Shown here: positions 9,033 through 17,839 of the stretch, in pieces
How positions within the stretch are numbered: position 1 is the stretch's first letter
How the letters are laid out: each line of letters opens with the position of its first letter
Source: Flagellimonas aurea
GTDB taxonomy: Bacteria; Bacteroidota; Bacteroidia; Flavobacteriales; Flavobacteriaceae
Assembly: GCF_017313785.1 (NCBI RefSeq)
Contig: NZ_JAFLNL010000006.1
Span: forward strand, 124,001 to 188,000
Length of the DNA stretch: 64,000 bases
Reading direction: 5' to 3'
Position numbers and translations under genes: made by a program
The notes under the pieces: model-generated
Told to the model about the DNA's origin: nothing
The model's input: only the letters and a program-made list of their open reading frames with translations
Database searches by the model: none

Positions 9033-11600
9033 ATGAGGCACTTTAAAATCCTATTGTCATTACTCTTTTTGGGCATTTCCATGACCTATGCCCAAGAAAA
9101 TCTATTTTATCAATTTGAGAACACCTCACTCAAAGAAGTAATTCAGCAATTAGAAGCGGACACCCAACTCAGTTTTTCTTTCGCAGAGGATGTGGTGGAC
9201 AAAAAAAAGGTTACTGTTCAAGTGGATGGACTCACCTTGTTTGAACTCCTTGCCGTACTCGAAGCACAAACCGGTCTTCATTTCGAGAAAATTGAGGGAC
9301 AGCCTCAAGTCATCGTTACGCCGATTTCCAACCCAAATCAAATCTGTATTGCTCTGCTAGACCAAAAAACCCGATTTCCCATTACGGAAAACCAGGTTGT
9401 GGTCGACTCAACCTTAGTGCTTGAAACCAATCAAAAAGGGTTGCTTCAATTTGAAAATACAGGGCAATCCAGTTATTTGCTTCACGTTTCGGGTTACGGT
9501 TCTGTGAGTGTTCAATCTTCGGAGAATTGCGTCCCGATTTATCTTTCTCCCGTCTACAAGCAACTCAAGGAAGTAGTGGTCACTTCCTACATCACCACCG
9601 GAATAGACCGGAATAGGGATGGCTCCATCACCCTCGCCCAAAAACCTTTGGGGCCCATTCCTGGGCAGACAACGCCAGATATTTTGCAAAGCATTCAAAT
9701 GATTCCCGGGGTTTCCAGTTTGGATGAATCATCTTCGGAGATTCAAATCCACGGGGGAACTTCAGACCAGAATCTGGTGCTATTTGACCATATTCGGGTG
9801 TTCAATTCAGGGTATTTATACGGCATGTTCTCGAGATTCAATCCGTACGCCACCGAAAAGGCGATAATCTACAAAACCGGGACCAGTGCTGTTTATGGAG
9901 ACCGCGTTTCCGGGGTCATTGACATCACTACCGACGATACCGTAGCCCAAAAGGTTTCTGGAGGGATTGGGATTGATGGCTTGAGTGCGGATGGCTATCT
10001 AAAAATACCCTTGTCCCAAAAATCCTCTCTGTCGCTTTTTGCGCGAAATGCCTATCTGGATGTATTTGAAGGACCCACCTATGAAGCCTATGAACGAAAA
10101 ATTTTCAACAATTCCGGCATCATAACCGATAGCCGCGGCAATCAGTTGAATGTGAATACGGATGATGATTACACCTACGAGGACAGTGACAATGACTTTC
10201 GGTTCTATGACCTGAATGCCAAGTATGTGTATCAACATTCGCCGAAAGACAAGATTGCCATCAGTGCCCTCATGACCCGAAACCGCACCCAATTTTCCTT
10301 TATGAATGATGGAGAAACCAAAAAGGACTCGCTTACCACTGGCAATGGTGGGGTGAGTGCCAACTGGACGCATCATACCTCCCCAACCCAAACGGAAGAA
10401 ATCACTGCCTACTTTTCGTCATATGACTCTTATTATAAAAACGAAGAACTGTTTGCCAATGAATTGGAAGAAACCAATATTCGGGGTAATAGGATCAGCG
10501 ATTTTGGCTTGGAACTGAAATCAGATAGAATCTTCAAGAATGATGACCAATTGAGCTTTGGATACCAACTCTCCAATACCAATTTGGAAATAGACCTGAG
10601 TGCCACAAACCATGTTGAGCCGGAAAACAATATCAGTCTCCCGGTACACGAGAGTAATTTTAAAAATGTGCTGTTTGGCGAATACACCATTACCAAAGCC
10701 AATTCCGGCATCTATAAATTGGGACTTCGGGCGGTACATTATGGAAGTTTAGGAAATATCTATCTGGAACCTCGTTTGAATCTGGAACTTCCCATTTCCA
10801 AATCTTCGCGGATTCGAGCTGGATTGGAAAGACGGAACCAACCCATTTCACAGCTGATTGAATTCAATCAAACTGAACTTCGATTGGACAACAACATTTG
10901 GCGGCTTTCGGACGATGTCAATTTTCCACTTTTACAAAGTAACCAGATTTCAGCAGGGCTTCTTTTTGATAAAAAGGGATGGACCTTGGATGCGGAAGTC
11001 TTCCACAAGCGGCTCACTGGGCTAACCACCTATAGCCAAGGGTTCAATTTGCCCCGGCCAGAACTCAGTGAAGGCAAAAGTCGCATTTTAGGAATGGACT
11101 TGCTCGTTAAAAAACGTATCCAAAACTATCGATTTTGGATGGGCTATTCTTTCAATGATGTCAATTTTACCTTTGATGCGGTTCAAGAAGACAGTTTTTC
11201 TGGAAACAATGACATCACCCATAGTTTTCGAATATCCAACAGTATACAATTCAATGGTTTACAATTATCGTTGGGATGGCAATACCGCACTGGTCTTCCT
11301 GTTACCCTCATTGAAAATTATGATGAGGAGACCCAGCAAGTCAATTTTGGACCCTTAAATGCGGGTCGTTTGCCCGATTTTCATCGCTTGGATGCCTCGG
11401 TGGTCTATCAGTTTGGATTGGGAGAACGTAACTCCAGAATGCAATTGGGCTTTTCAGTACTCAACATTTACAATCGTATTGTTCCGCTTTCCATGATTCA
11501 CCGAACCTCTCAACAAAATGGTGAACTTATTTTGGAACAGGTCATCCACAGGCGTTCGTTGGGGCTTACCCCAAACTTTACGTTAAGGGTCTTTTTTTAG
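9033..11600 (+). CDS. TonB-dependent outer-membrane receptor with STN domain
   Basis: An 855-residue protein that starts immediately after the FecR stop (TAGATG). Order: signal peptide (about 1-20), STN/secretin-like signalling domain (about 22-92), a short insert, TonB plug (about 190-300, with IQIHGGTSDQNLVLFD and VYGDRVSGVIDI), then a beta-barrel ending in a terminal phenylalanine (TLRVFF). No SusD partner follows, so it is more likely a receptor for a small ligand such as a siderophore or cofactor than a glycan porin. Substrate unknown. Confidence 0.88.
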   Translation: MRHFKILLSLLFLGISMTYAQENLFYQFENTSLKEVIQQLEADTQLSFSFAEDVVDKKKVTVQVDGLTLFELLAVLEAQTGLHFEKIEGQPQVIVTPISNPNQICIALLDQKTRFPITENQVVVDSTLVLETNQKGLLQFENTGQSSYLLHVSGYGSVSVQSSENCVPIYLSPVYKQLKEVVVTSYITTGIDRNRDGSITLAQKPLGPIPGQTTPDILQSIQMIPGVSSLDESSSEIQIHGGTSDQNLVLFDHIRVFNSGYLYGMFSRFNPYATEKAIIYKTGTSAVYGDRVSGVIDITTDDTVAQKVSGGIGIDGLSADGYLKIPLSQKSSLSLFARNAYLDVFEGPTYEAYERKIFNNSGIITDSRGNQLNVNTDDDYTYEDSDNDFRFYDLNAKYVYQHSPKDKIAISALMTRNRTQFSFMNDGETKKDSLTTGNGGVSANWTHHTSPTQTEEITAYFSSYDSYYKNEELFANELEETNIRGNRISDFGLELKSDRIFKNDDQLSFGYQLSNTNLEIDLSATNHVEPENNISLPVHESNFKNVLFGEYTITKANSGIYKLGLRAVHYGSLGNIYLEPRLNLELPISKSSRIRAGLERRNQPISQLIEFNQTELRLDNNIWRLSDDVNFPLLQSNQISAGLLFDKKGWTLDAEVFHKRLTGLTTYSQGFNLPRPELSEGKSRILGMDLLVKKRIQNYRFWMGYSFNDVNFTFDAVQEDSFSGNNDITHSFRISNSIQFNGLQLSLGWQYRTGLPVTLIENYDEETQQVNFGPLNAGRLPDFHRLDASVVYQFGLGERNSRMQLGFSVLNIYNRIVPLSMIHRTSQQNGELILEQVIHRRSLGLTPNFTLRVFF

Positions 11601-11749
11601 GCTAATTGCATCTTGTCCCAATGTAACATTTGTTGCCAAAAAAAACACCAAAACCATTGATTTTAAAGGCTTTTCATAATTTTTGTTATTGCACCGATTT
11701 TTTAATGATTTTACTTTTAGCCCTGATGATTTATTTAAATACGAGTACC

Positions 11750-11787
11750 ATGAAAAAATTAGTTTTACTGGTGTTTGCCGTTCTTGT
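11750..11787 (+). pseudogene. Truncated 5' end of a secreted-protein gene
   Basis: After an AT-rich stretch, an ATG at 11750 begins MKKLVLLVFAVLV, the start of a typical signal peptide. At about 11787 the sequence changes into the 3' end of an IS3-type orfB remnant read on the other strand. The rest of the gene is missing, so this is the broken head of a lost gene. The breakpoint is estimated by where the recognisable orfB sequence stops. Confidence 0.4.
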
Positions 11788-11859
11788 TAAGGACACGGGA
11801 CGCCCTGCTGATGCAGTAATGGGCAAGATCTTTGCCAATGCTACGCTTGCGGCAGGGCC

Positions 11860-12126
11860 TCAGAGCTTTTTTTCGATGATCTCCCTTGCCATTTGGTGGT
11901 CAAGGGCCAGAGTGGCGTACATCTGCTTGAGCTTGCGGTTCTCCTCCTCGAGCTCCTTGATGCGCTTGAGCTCCTTCCCGCTCATACCGGCGTACTTCGA
12001 ACGCCACTTGTAAAATGCGGCGGAGCTGACCCCATGGTCACGGGTTATCTCTGCAACGGACTTGCCGTTGTCGAACTCCTTTAAAATCTTTGCGATCTGT
12101 GTTGGCGAAAATTTGCTCTTCCTCAT
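11860..12126 (-). CDS. IS3-family transposase OrfA (helix-turn-helix)
   Basis: An 88-residue protein, MRKSKFSPTQIAKILKEF onwards, with a helix-turn-helix (GKSVAEITRDHGVSSAAFYKW) and a leucine-zipper-like coiled coil (LKRIKELEEENRKLKQM). This is the normal length for OrfA of the IS407 type. The ending EIIEKKL followed by TGA overlaps an A-rich slippery site that would normally produce the OrfAB fusion by -1 frameshifting. Because orfB is cut short, only OrfA or a useless short fusion can be made. OrfA alone usually acts as a regulator of transposition. Confidence 0.9.
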   Translation of the reverse strand: MRKSKFSPTQIAKILKEFDNGKSVAEITRDHGVSSAAFYKWRSKYAGMSGKELKRIKELEEENRKLKQMYATLALDHQMAREIIEKKL

Positions 12127-12130
12127 AATG

Positions 12131-12168
12131 CTGTTTAAAATTAAGATTATTATTCTACTTTTAAACAG
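12131..12168. promoter_or_regulatory. 10-bp inverted repeat upstream of orfA
   Basis: CTGTTTAAAA at 12131-12140 and its exact reverse complement at 12159-12168 flank an 18-base spacer directly upstream of the orfA start. It could be an operator or leader hairpin, or part of the subterminal end of the IS. Only the repeat itself is observed. Confidence 0.5.
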
Positions 12169-12204
12169 TTCGGTTTTAAGGTGATACCACCTATTTAGTG
12201 GTTC

Positions 12205-12217
12205 GTCGGGATGACTG
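12205..12217. repeat. Left direct repeat of the island (attL candidate)
   Basis: GTCGGGATGACTG occurs here and again at 25026-25038, in the same orientation, about 12.8 kb apart. The second copy lies about 225 bases upstream of the integrase start codon. The reverse complement, CAGTCATCCCGAC, resembles the 3' end of a tRNA gene (T-arm end, acceptor strand CATCCCG, discriminator), a common target of tyrosine integrases. No intact tRNA is present at either copy. Confidence 0.6.
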
Positions 12218-12433
12218 AATCATCGACGAAATCTTATCGTATTGAAAATCATTGTTTTAACCCTGCAATCTTGAAGGTATTCCCATTAAGAACACGGAAA
12301 GCAAAAAACAACTTTTGAACACAAGTTTTATGTGTTTATTTAACTATAAAATTAATAAAATTTATTTAGCAACAAGAACTTCAAATACTATTTAAAATCT
12401 TGTTCAATCTAGTTATTATGTTCCAAATAAATG

Positions 12434-13369
12434 TCAATTAAGTTCCCAAACATAGAAATCATCCCCAGCTTCTGAATAGCCATCAAAATTATATAAGTTC
12501 GGCTGTAAATATTGAAGTTGAACCTTTTTGTTTTCTATGGCAACTAAACCTGCACCTAAAGTAGAAATTTTATTATTCATCGGAGCAATTACAATGCGAT
12601 GGTCAGAAAATCTAGATATATATCCTAAAATCTGATCTCGAGCCACAATTGGATTAGTTAATGAAATTTCAAAATCTCCCATTACCTTATCGGGATATTG
12701 ATTCATTAATTTTTCATGTCTCTCCTCGTTTATTTTTTGATGTGCGTTGGTAACAGACTCTTTTTTTGAACCATAAGCAAAAGAAATATACTCATAATCC
12801 ATTTCGTGTATAAGTCTTCGGGTTCGATCAGTTTCAAAACCAAACAAAATTACTAAATGATTAACTTTAGAAATATCTGAATCCCCTGGATAACCAATTA
12901 TGTTCCTAGATTCACGTACTCCTTTTGTCAACCATTTTTCTTCTTCATCTTCTTCTTTGCATGAATAAGCAGATGCTCCGTTATAAATAAAGAAAACTTG
13001 ATCTATATCCCTCTTAAAATCTTTAATTAGACGAAATACAATTAATAATCCTTCATGGGTAAATGTCGTTATGTCAACAGTAACAACACTTTTAGGGCCA
13101 CTAAATATCCTTTTTAAACTAGCTCTAATTTCGAAAAATGAAGAAGTAATATCGTTAATATTGACATTAACGTAACTTGAAGTATTAACTGATAACTTAG
13201 ACCCAAACAACTCTGAATTTATGATTATCCTATGATTCAGGTCAGCCACGCGAAAAACCAACAACTCATCAAATTTTGCAGTATTAATTTGGTCAACCAC
13301 TGCAAAACATCTTCTTTCGAAACTTGAAGAGCAGATTAATACATTTACCTTTCCGGACAAGGAAATCAT
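12434..13369 (-). CDS. Uncharacterised alpha/beta protein, last gene of the six-gene operon
   Basis: A 311-residue protein I cannot place in a named family. It reads as alternating strands and helices: NVLICSSSFERRC near the start, SVVTVDITTFTHEGLLIVF in the middle, HLVILFGFETDRTRRLIHEM, then a C-terminal block HRIVIAPMNNKISTLGAG ending in GDDFYVWELN. No PD-(D/E)xK nuclease core, TIR or HNH motif is evident, and there is no signal peptide or membrane helix. It begins 14 bases after the ORC/CDC6-like ATPase stop, so the two are probably made together; the pair looks like an ATPase with an effector or sensor. AT-rich composition matches the rest of the operon. A weak hairpin followed by a T-run on the minus strand at about 12301-12327 could terminate the transcript. 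Confidence 0.75.
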   Translation of the reverse strand: MISLSGKVNVLICSSSFERRCFAVVDQINTAKFDELLVFRVADLNHRIIINSELFGSKLSVNTSSYVNVNINDITSSFFEIRASLKRIFSGPKSVVTVDITTFTHEGLLIVFRLIKDFKRDIDQVFFIYNGASAYSCKEEDEEEKWLTKGVRESRNIIGYPGDSDISKVNHLVILFGFETDRTRRLIHEMDYEYISFAYGSKKESVTNAHQKINEERHEKLMNQYPDKVMGDFEISLTNPIVARDQILGYISRFSDHRIVIAPMNNKISTLGAGLVAIENKKVQLQYLQPNLYNFDGYSEAGDDFYVWELN

Positions 13370-13383
13370 CTATATCGTTCTTA

Positions 13384-15162
13384 TCAATTATATCCATAAT
13401 CCTCGTCCTTGAATAGACTTTGTTGGGGATTTCCCATTACAGAATCAACACCTTTAGTTTTAATTCGTCCAATTACAGTTGTTGGCTTGTAAATTGCTTC
13501 CATTAAAACCTGACTAGTCACGAATTTATAACCTGCAAAACTTGTAGGATCTAATTTGAAATAAGGGGCCAACAATCTATTTAACACAAAAAGTTGTGCC
13601 TTGCCAGTACCCATCTTGTTTCCTATAAAGGACTTATGTAAATAACCTGTTTCAACCCCCAATTTTAAAACTCTTCTTAACTCGTCATTCGGTTCATCTT
13701 GTAGAGCAAAAGAAAAAACACGTCTTTCAGTGGCATCCGAAAATAAAATTAAATTGAAAGTTTGCCCAAGCGCCTCTAAAAGATTTCTAAGTTTAATAAT
13801 TTCATTTAACTCATCGTCCGTATTTTCTCTATCATCTAAAAGCTTGGTAAAATTTTCTTGAAAATACCAAATCGAGTAATTCTTAATTTCTGTATTTTGG
13901 ATTTCGGGGTCAATGAATAAAACTTCACTTTCATATTTAGAATATTGATGGGTGAACATTTTATGCGCAAAATCAATGAAGTGTCGCATAACACCTGATG
14001 AAATATGCACAAGACTGTTAAATCCGGCATAACTATATGTATTAAGATTTCCTTTCAACCTTTTCATAAAATCAGGTCGGGCATATCTATAAGCATAATC
14101 ATATCCGTACTGCTCCTTATATTTGGCAAATAGTTTTTCTATGTTTTTTTCCTGATCAACGTCATCAGGAAAAAAATCATCCGCAGATACTTCTTTTAAC
14201 CCAAACTTTTTCAGCCTTCTTTCAACAGCTTCGCGAACTCTATCTTTATACTGACCCTTACTTGTTGTATATATATCAGAAAGATTTATTTCTGCGTAAT
14301 CATGAGGAGTATCTATACGCGAGCCATTTATCGTTCTATAAGTTTTATACCTTAACTGTGTAGAAATTTTAAAGCTCAAAGTTTTTGAAGTTCTACTTGA
14401 CACCCAAGTATTCAATATTTTTGTTTGAACTTCTGACAAATTATCAGCATCATCTATCAAAAGGTAGATTGGCCCATTTGGCATGAAAGGCAACTGTTTT
14501 ATTGATCTAAGTAACTCCAATAAAAAACTATGAAAACTATAAATAGGCCCTTCATACTTAATAGATTCAGAATCAGATAGGTATAATTTGGGGATGAATT
14601 CATTACTAAACAAGCTATTTACTTTTGAACAAGCCTTTTTCATTTTTAAAAAATATTCCTTGCAGGCTTTTATATCATTTTCACTTTTATCGTCTAATAG
14701 GTCTTCTTTTGTATATAATAATTCCTTGAACTCATTATTGTAAAAATTTCTTAGAGAATTTAAATTTTTCTCGCTATTCTTAAAATCTACTTTTGCAAGA
14801 ACCTCAAATATTTTTATTGCAAAATTTACTATCATGAAATGTTCGTTAAGCAATAATTCCCCTTTATTGCCTTTTAACAATTTTAAATCGGTCTTATCTA
14901 GTTGTCCCTCTTTTATCGGGATATGAATACCAAAATATTCTAGATTTTCAATTGAACTTTTATTTAATAGTAATTGGCAATCAGGGCTCATATACCTAAA
15001 AATCATGCTTTTTCCAGAACCTCTTGGGCCATTAATAAAAGTATGCCCAATATTGGGGATGTTGTGATATTCCCCGAAGACTGGAACAAATAGTTCAATA
15101 ACATCACTCGCTGTCATTGCCTCTGGAGATGAGTATTCAAATGGGCTTTTCATTTTCTTCAT
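13384..15162 (-). CDS. ORC/CDC6-like AAA+ ATPase
   Basis: A 592-residue cytoplasmic protein with Walker A GPRGSGKS at residues 45-52 and Walker B LLIDDADNL at about residues 232-240, followed by a sensor-like stretch FKISTQLRYK and a long helical C-terminal half. This layout fits the ORC-CDC6-type AAA group found in bacterial conflict systems (family recalled, not searched). Such ATPases usually bind DNA or assemble on it and gate a partner. It lies 17 bases after the cytosine methyltransferase and 14 bases before the 311-residue protein, which argues for a modification-plus-ATPase-plus-effector unit. There is no nuclease domain in the protein that I can see. Confidence 0.8.
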   Translation of the reverse strand: MKKMKSPFEYSSPEAMTASDVIELFVPVFGEYHNIPNIGHTFINGPRGSGKSMIFRYMSPDCQLLLNKSSIENLEYFGIHIPIKEGQLDKTDLKLLKGNKGELLLNEHFMIVNFAIKIFEVLAKVDFKNSEKNLNSLRNFYNNEFKELLYTKEDLLDDKSENDIKACKEYFLKMKKACSKVNSLFSNEFIPKLYLSDSESIKYEGPIYSFHSFLLELLRSIKQLPFMPNGPIYLLIDDADNLSEVQTKILNTWVSSRTSKTLSFKISTQLRYKTYRTINGSRIDTPHDYAEINLSDIYTTSKGQYKDRVREAVERRLKKFGLKEVSADDFFPDDVDQEKNIEKLFAKYKEQYGYDYAYRYARPDFMKRLKGNLNTYSYAGFNSLVHISSGVMRHFIDFAHKMFTHQYSKYESEVLFIDPEIQNTEIKNYSIWYFQENFTKLLDDRENTDDELNEIIKLRNLLEALGQTFNLILFSDATERRVFSFALQDEPNDELRRVLKLGVETGYLHKSFIGNKMGTGKAQLFVLNRLLAPYFKLDPTSFAGYKFVTSQVLMEAIYKPTTVIGRIKTKGVDSVMGNPQQSLFKDEDYGYN

Positions 15163-15179
15163 TCCATACCGTTTAAAAA

Positions 15180-16232
15180 TTAAGCACTTATTCTTTTTAT
15201 TCTTTCAAATACTGCTTTGGCCAGCAAAGGTGGAACTGCATCCCCTACTTGTTGTTGCATATGAACTAAAGGGCCACAAAACACGTAGGAGTCTGGAAAG
15301 GACTGTAATCTTGCTGCCTCTCTCAACGACAACCCCCTATCCTCTGTAGGATGAATTAACATGCTCTTTCGATAATTCGCTATTACAAAGGCTGGTTCAT
15401 CTTGCTTCAGTCTACGATAAATTCCATGATGGCACCTTGTTGGATCTTTATAGTTTTTCATTAATTCTAAAGGGATTTCCTGCCAATTCCCCCCTTGACT
15501 GATATGCTTATATCTTTCAATTACTAATTCAGAATTTTTAGAAACATAGTTTTGCGTTACAATCCTTTTTTGTCCTCTCATCAATTTTGCAAAATCAGAT
15601 TTTGCTTTTGACTTATAAGGTAGTTTACTTTCTTTGTTACCATTATTTAGAACGGGGAGGTCTGATATTGCATCGGCAACTGAAACATGATTTTTAAACA
15701 TTCCTTTAGGAAATTCAAATGCTACTCCATGGCGAGATGCTACTATGAAAATTCTTTCTCTTTTTTGAGGTACCCCAAAATCAGCAGAATTTAAAATTTT
15801 AAAATTTGGTGTATATCCAGCCCCATGAAGATCATTGCATATTTGCTCCAAAAAAAAACCATTATCCATATTTTTCAAACCTGGCACATTTTCAATCACT
15901 ATCCAATCTGGATTTATTATTCTCGCGGATTTGATGAATTCTTTAAAAAGCCAGTTACCCGGATTTTCCTTGGATCTTGTCATCCTATTTGAATTTGAAT
16001 AACCTTGACAAGGGGGGCCGCCAAATAAGATTACCTGCTCGTTTTTCCTTTCAAAATCATATTCGATGATGTTTACTATATCATCTACAACAACTGTTGC
16101 TTCTCTATGATTTAAAATATATGTTTGGGCAGCAAAAGGATCTTTCTCAACTGCTATTGCAACTTTCACTCCTGCTTGCCTTGCGCCTAGTCCCATTCCA
16201 CCGGGTCCAGAAAATAATTCAATACCTATCAT
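15180..16232 (-). CDS. dcm: DNA (cytosine-5-)-methyltransferase
   Basis: A 350-residue protein with the full ordered C5-MTase motif set: motif [11 protein letters not shown] near residues 7-16, catalytic PCQ loop GGPPCQGYS with C75, ENV motif IENVPG with E114, motif [12 protein letters not shown] near 156-163, and late motifs [11 protein letters not shown] and [11 protein letters not shown]. It should transfer a methyl group from SAM to C5 of cytosine in a specific DNA target; the target cannot be read from sequence. No recognisable restriction endonuclease gene is adjacent. Its ATG overlaps the thymidylate synthase stop by four bases (ATGA), so translation of the two is coupled. Confidence 0.93.
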   Translation of the reverse strand: MIGIELFSGPGGMGLGARQAGVKVAIAVEKDPFAAQTYILNHREATVVVDDIVNIIEYDFERKNEQVILFGGPPCQGYSNSNRMTRSKENPGNWLFKEFIKSARIINPDWIVIENVPGLKNMDNGFFLEQICNDLHGAGYTPNFKILNSADFGVPQKRERIFIVASRHGVAFEFPKGMFKNHVSVADAISDLPVLNNGNKESKLPYKSKAKSDFAKLMRGQKRIVTQNYVSKNSELVIERYKHISQGGNWQEIPLELMKNYKDPTRCHHGIYRRLKQDEPAFVIANYRKSMLIHPTEDRGLSLREAARLQSFPDSYVFCGPLVHMQQQVGDAVPPLLAKAVFERIKRISA

Positions 16233-17023
16233 ATGGCAATTGGAGCTTTAATCACTGGATGAGGATTATACCCAACTAAAGTGAAGTCCTCATAATTAAA
16301 GTCAAATATGGATTTAACATTCTTATTTATTTGCATTTTTGGCTGGTCTTTTGGTTTTCTACTCAATTGGAGGTTAACTTGTTCGAAATGATTTTTGTAA
16401 ATGTGAGCATCGCCAAAAGAATGAACAAAATCCCCATAACCCAAATTACATACATTCGCTATCATCATAGTCAATAGAGAATACGAAGCAATATTAAAAG
16501 GTACCCCCAAAAATAAATCAGCACTCCTCTGATACAACTGACAACTTAGTTTTCCATCAACAACGTAAAATTGAAATAGTGCATGGCACGGATGTAACGC
16601 CATTTTATCAACATCCGCAACGTTCCAAGCACTGACAATCATTCTGCGTGAATCTGGGTTTGATTTAATAGTCTCAACTATGTCCGAAATTTGGTCAATT
16701 GATTCACCATCGCAATTTGGCCATGACCTCCATTGAAATCCATAAATAGGACCCAAATCTCCATTCTCATCTGCCCAAGGATTCCATATATTAACTCCAT
16801 TGTCATTTAAATATCCAATATTTGTGTCCCCTTTCAAAAACCAAAGTAGTTCATAAATAACTGACTTTAAATGAATTTTCTTGGTAGTAATTAATGGAAA
16901 GCCTTCGTCAAGATCAAACCTCATTTGGTACCCAAAAACACTGCGGGTTCCAACTCCGGTTCTATCATTCTTATCCTTGCCATTCTTCAATACAAATCTT
17001 AATAATTCCTCATACTGACCCAT
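16229..17023 (-). CDS. thyA: Thymidylate synthase
   Basis: A 264-residue protein, the same length as E. coli ThyA, and alignable to it by eye along its whole length. Catalytic C146 sits in [11 protein letters not shown]; the dUMP-specificity residue N177 is in GVPFNIASY; the folate and dUMP sites appear as [12 protein letters not shown] and DAHIYKNH. With N177 retained, it should make dTMP from dUMP rather than act on dCMP like phage hydroxymethylases. The unusual point is its place: inside an AT-rich mobile-element operon, between a membrane protein and a DNA methyltransferase, with a four-base overlap to the latter. A housekeeping copy would be expected elsewhere in the genome. Confidence 0.95.
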   Translation of the reverse strand: MGQYEELLRFVLKNGKDKNDRTGVGTRSVFGYQMRFDLDEGFPLITTKKIHLKSVIYELLWFLKGDTNIGYLNDNGVNIWNPWADENGDLGPIYGFQWRSWPNCDGESIDQISDIVETIKSNPDSRRMIVSAWNVADVDKMALHPCHALFQFYVVDGKLSCQLYQRSADLFLGVPFNIASYSLLTMMIANVCNLGYGDFVHSFGDAHIYKNHFEQVNLQLSRKPKDQPKMQINKNVKSIFDFNYEDFTLVGYNPHPVIKAPIAI

Positions 17024-17044
17024 ATAAAAATCTTTAATTTCTAT

Positions 17045-17839
17045 CTAATTTCCTTCTTCAAAAAAAGATTGAATATTTTGAAAAGTCACTTCTCCCCTAA
17101 CCAACCAAGCAATTCCAAAACAAAATAGCATAATTGTCTCCAAAGTAAATGTTGGAGGTAACATCCAATTATCTGAATTTGGGAATTTCTCCACTAAAAA
17201 AAACTCAAAAACCGCAATTAAAATTAGAGAAAGAAGCATGCCTAAAGAGCAAATTAAATATATCAATCTTCTTTTCTTACCTTCATCAACTTCAGGTGAC
17301 TCGTCTTTTCTAAAAACTATTCCTGATAAATATGAAAGCAACAGGAAAAATACTGCTGCACAAAAAAAATGTAATCCCCCTACTAATGGTATTCCTTTAG
17401 GTTTAGGAATATAGCAACCCGAAACAAAGTCTAAATCTAAAATTGAAGACTCTGTAATTATATAGTTTTCATTAATTGGAGTTGGTGCAAATGCAATTAT
17501 AATTGCGAGACCCGATGCTATTCGGCAAATAATTTTCTCCTGTTTGCTTTCTCCGTTATACCAAAGGAAAATTGCTATTGACACAAGTATTCCTGTAAAT
17601 ATCCCTCCAACAGACGTATGGTAATAATCACTAATCGATGGAAGTATCCATTCACAACCATTTCTATTAAGCAATGATAAAAGCACCAAACTAATCGGCA
17701 GTAAAATTCCAAGGTACCCTATAGCTCGTCTAAGTTTGAGATAGGATTTATGTAAATTAGAAACTTTATAAGTATCTTCTCTAACCTTTCGACTCCCTGT
17801 AGACTTTAAAGAATCATATTTATCAGACAACTCACTCAT
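17045..17839 (-). CDS. Multi-pass membrane protein of unknown function
   Basis: A 264-residue protein with a charged cytoplasmic-looking N-terminal 35 residues and about six hydrophobic segments (near residues 40-57, 72-92, 103-120, 155-173, 190-213 and 233-250). Between the first two helices is a motif SISDYYHTSVGGIFTG. I know similar motifs from uncharacterised bacterial membrane proteins but cannot give a function. Its start lies inside the end of the AAA ATPase gene (eight-base overlap) and it ends 21 bases before thyA. In a defence setting a membrane protein can be the killing effector or an anchor; that is inference. Confidence 0.75.
   Translation of the reverse strand: MSELSDKYDSLKSTGSRKVREDTYKVSNLHKSYLKLRRAIGYLGILLPISLVLLSLLNRNGCEWILPSISDYYHTSVGGIFTGILVSIAIFLWYNGESKQEKIICRIASGLAIIIAFAPTPINENYIITESSILDLDFVSGCYIPKPKGIPLVGGLHFFCAAVFFLLLSYLSGIVFRKDESPEVDEGKKRRLIYLICSLGMLLSLILIAVFEFFLVEKFPNSDNWMLPPTFTLETIMLFCFGIAWLVRGEVTFQNIQSFFEEGN

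Larger units (their letters stand above)
11788..12170 (-). mobile_element. IS3-family (IS407-like) remnant
   Basis: The segment contains an intact orfA, an A7-G slippery run at its end (about 11866-11873 read on the minus strand), and roughly 25-30 codons of orfB in the -1 frame (ALRPCRKRSIGKDLAHY, then ISRASRVLN) before the sequence runs into a different gene. The rest of orfB and the far inverted repeat are absent. The element cannot encode a complete transposase. It lies only about 35 bases from the left end of the mobile island, so insertion and deletion here may have shaped that boundary. Confidence 0.75.

Noticed and set aside
11630..12013. A 127-residue plus-strand frame across the IS remnant
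   Set aside because: It joins a truncated signal-peptide start to the antisense of orfA; the second part is a shadow of the transposase gene.
12205..12217. An intact tRNA at the island ends
   Set aside because: Only a 13-base string resembling a tRNA 3' end is present; no T-loop, anticodon arm or acceptor partner can be formed around either copy.
12434..13369. A restriction endonuclease partner for the methyltransferase
   Set aside because: I could not find a PD-(D/E)xK, HNH, GIY-YIG or PLD core in the protein, so the label is not supported.
16229..17023. Reading the ThyA-like protein as a dCMP hydroxymethylase that would feed a hypermodified base
   Set aside because: N177 and the surrounding GVPFNIASY are of the dUMP-specific thymidylate synthase type; hydroxymethylases have aspartate there.
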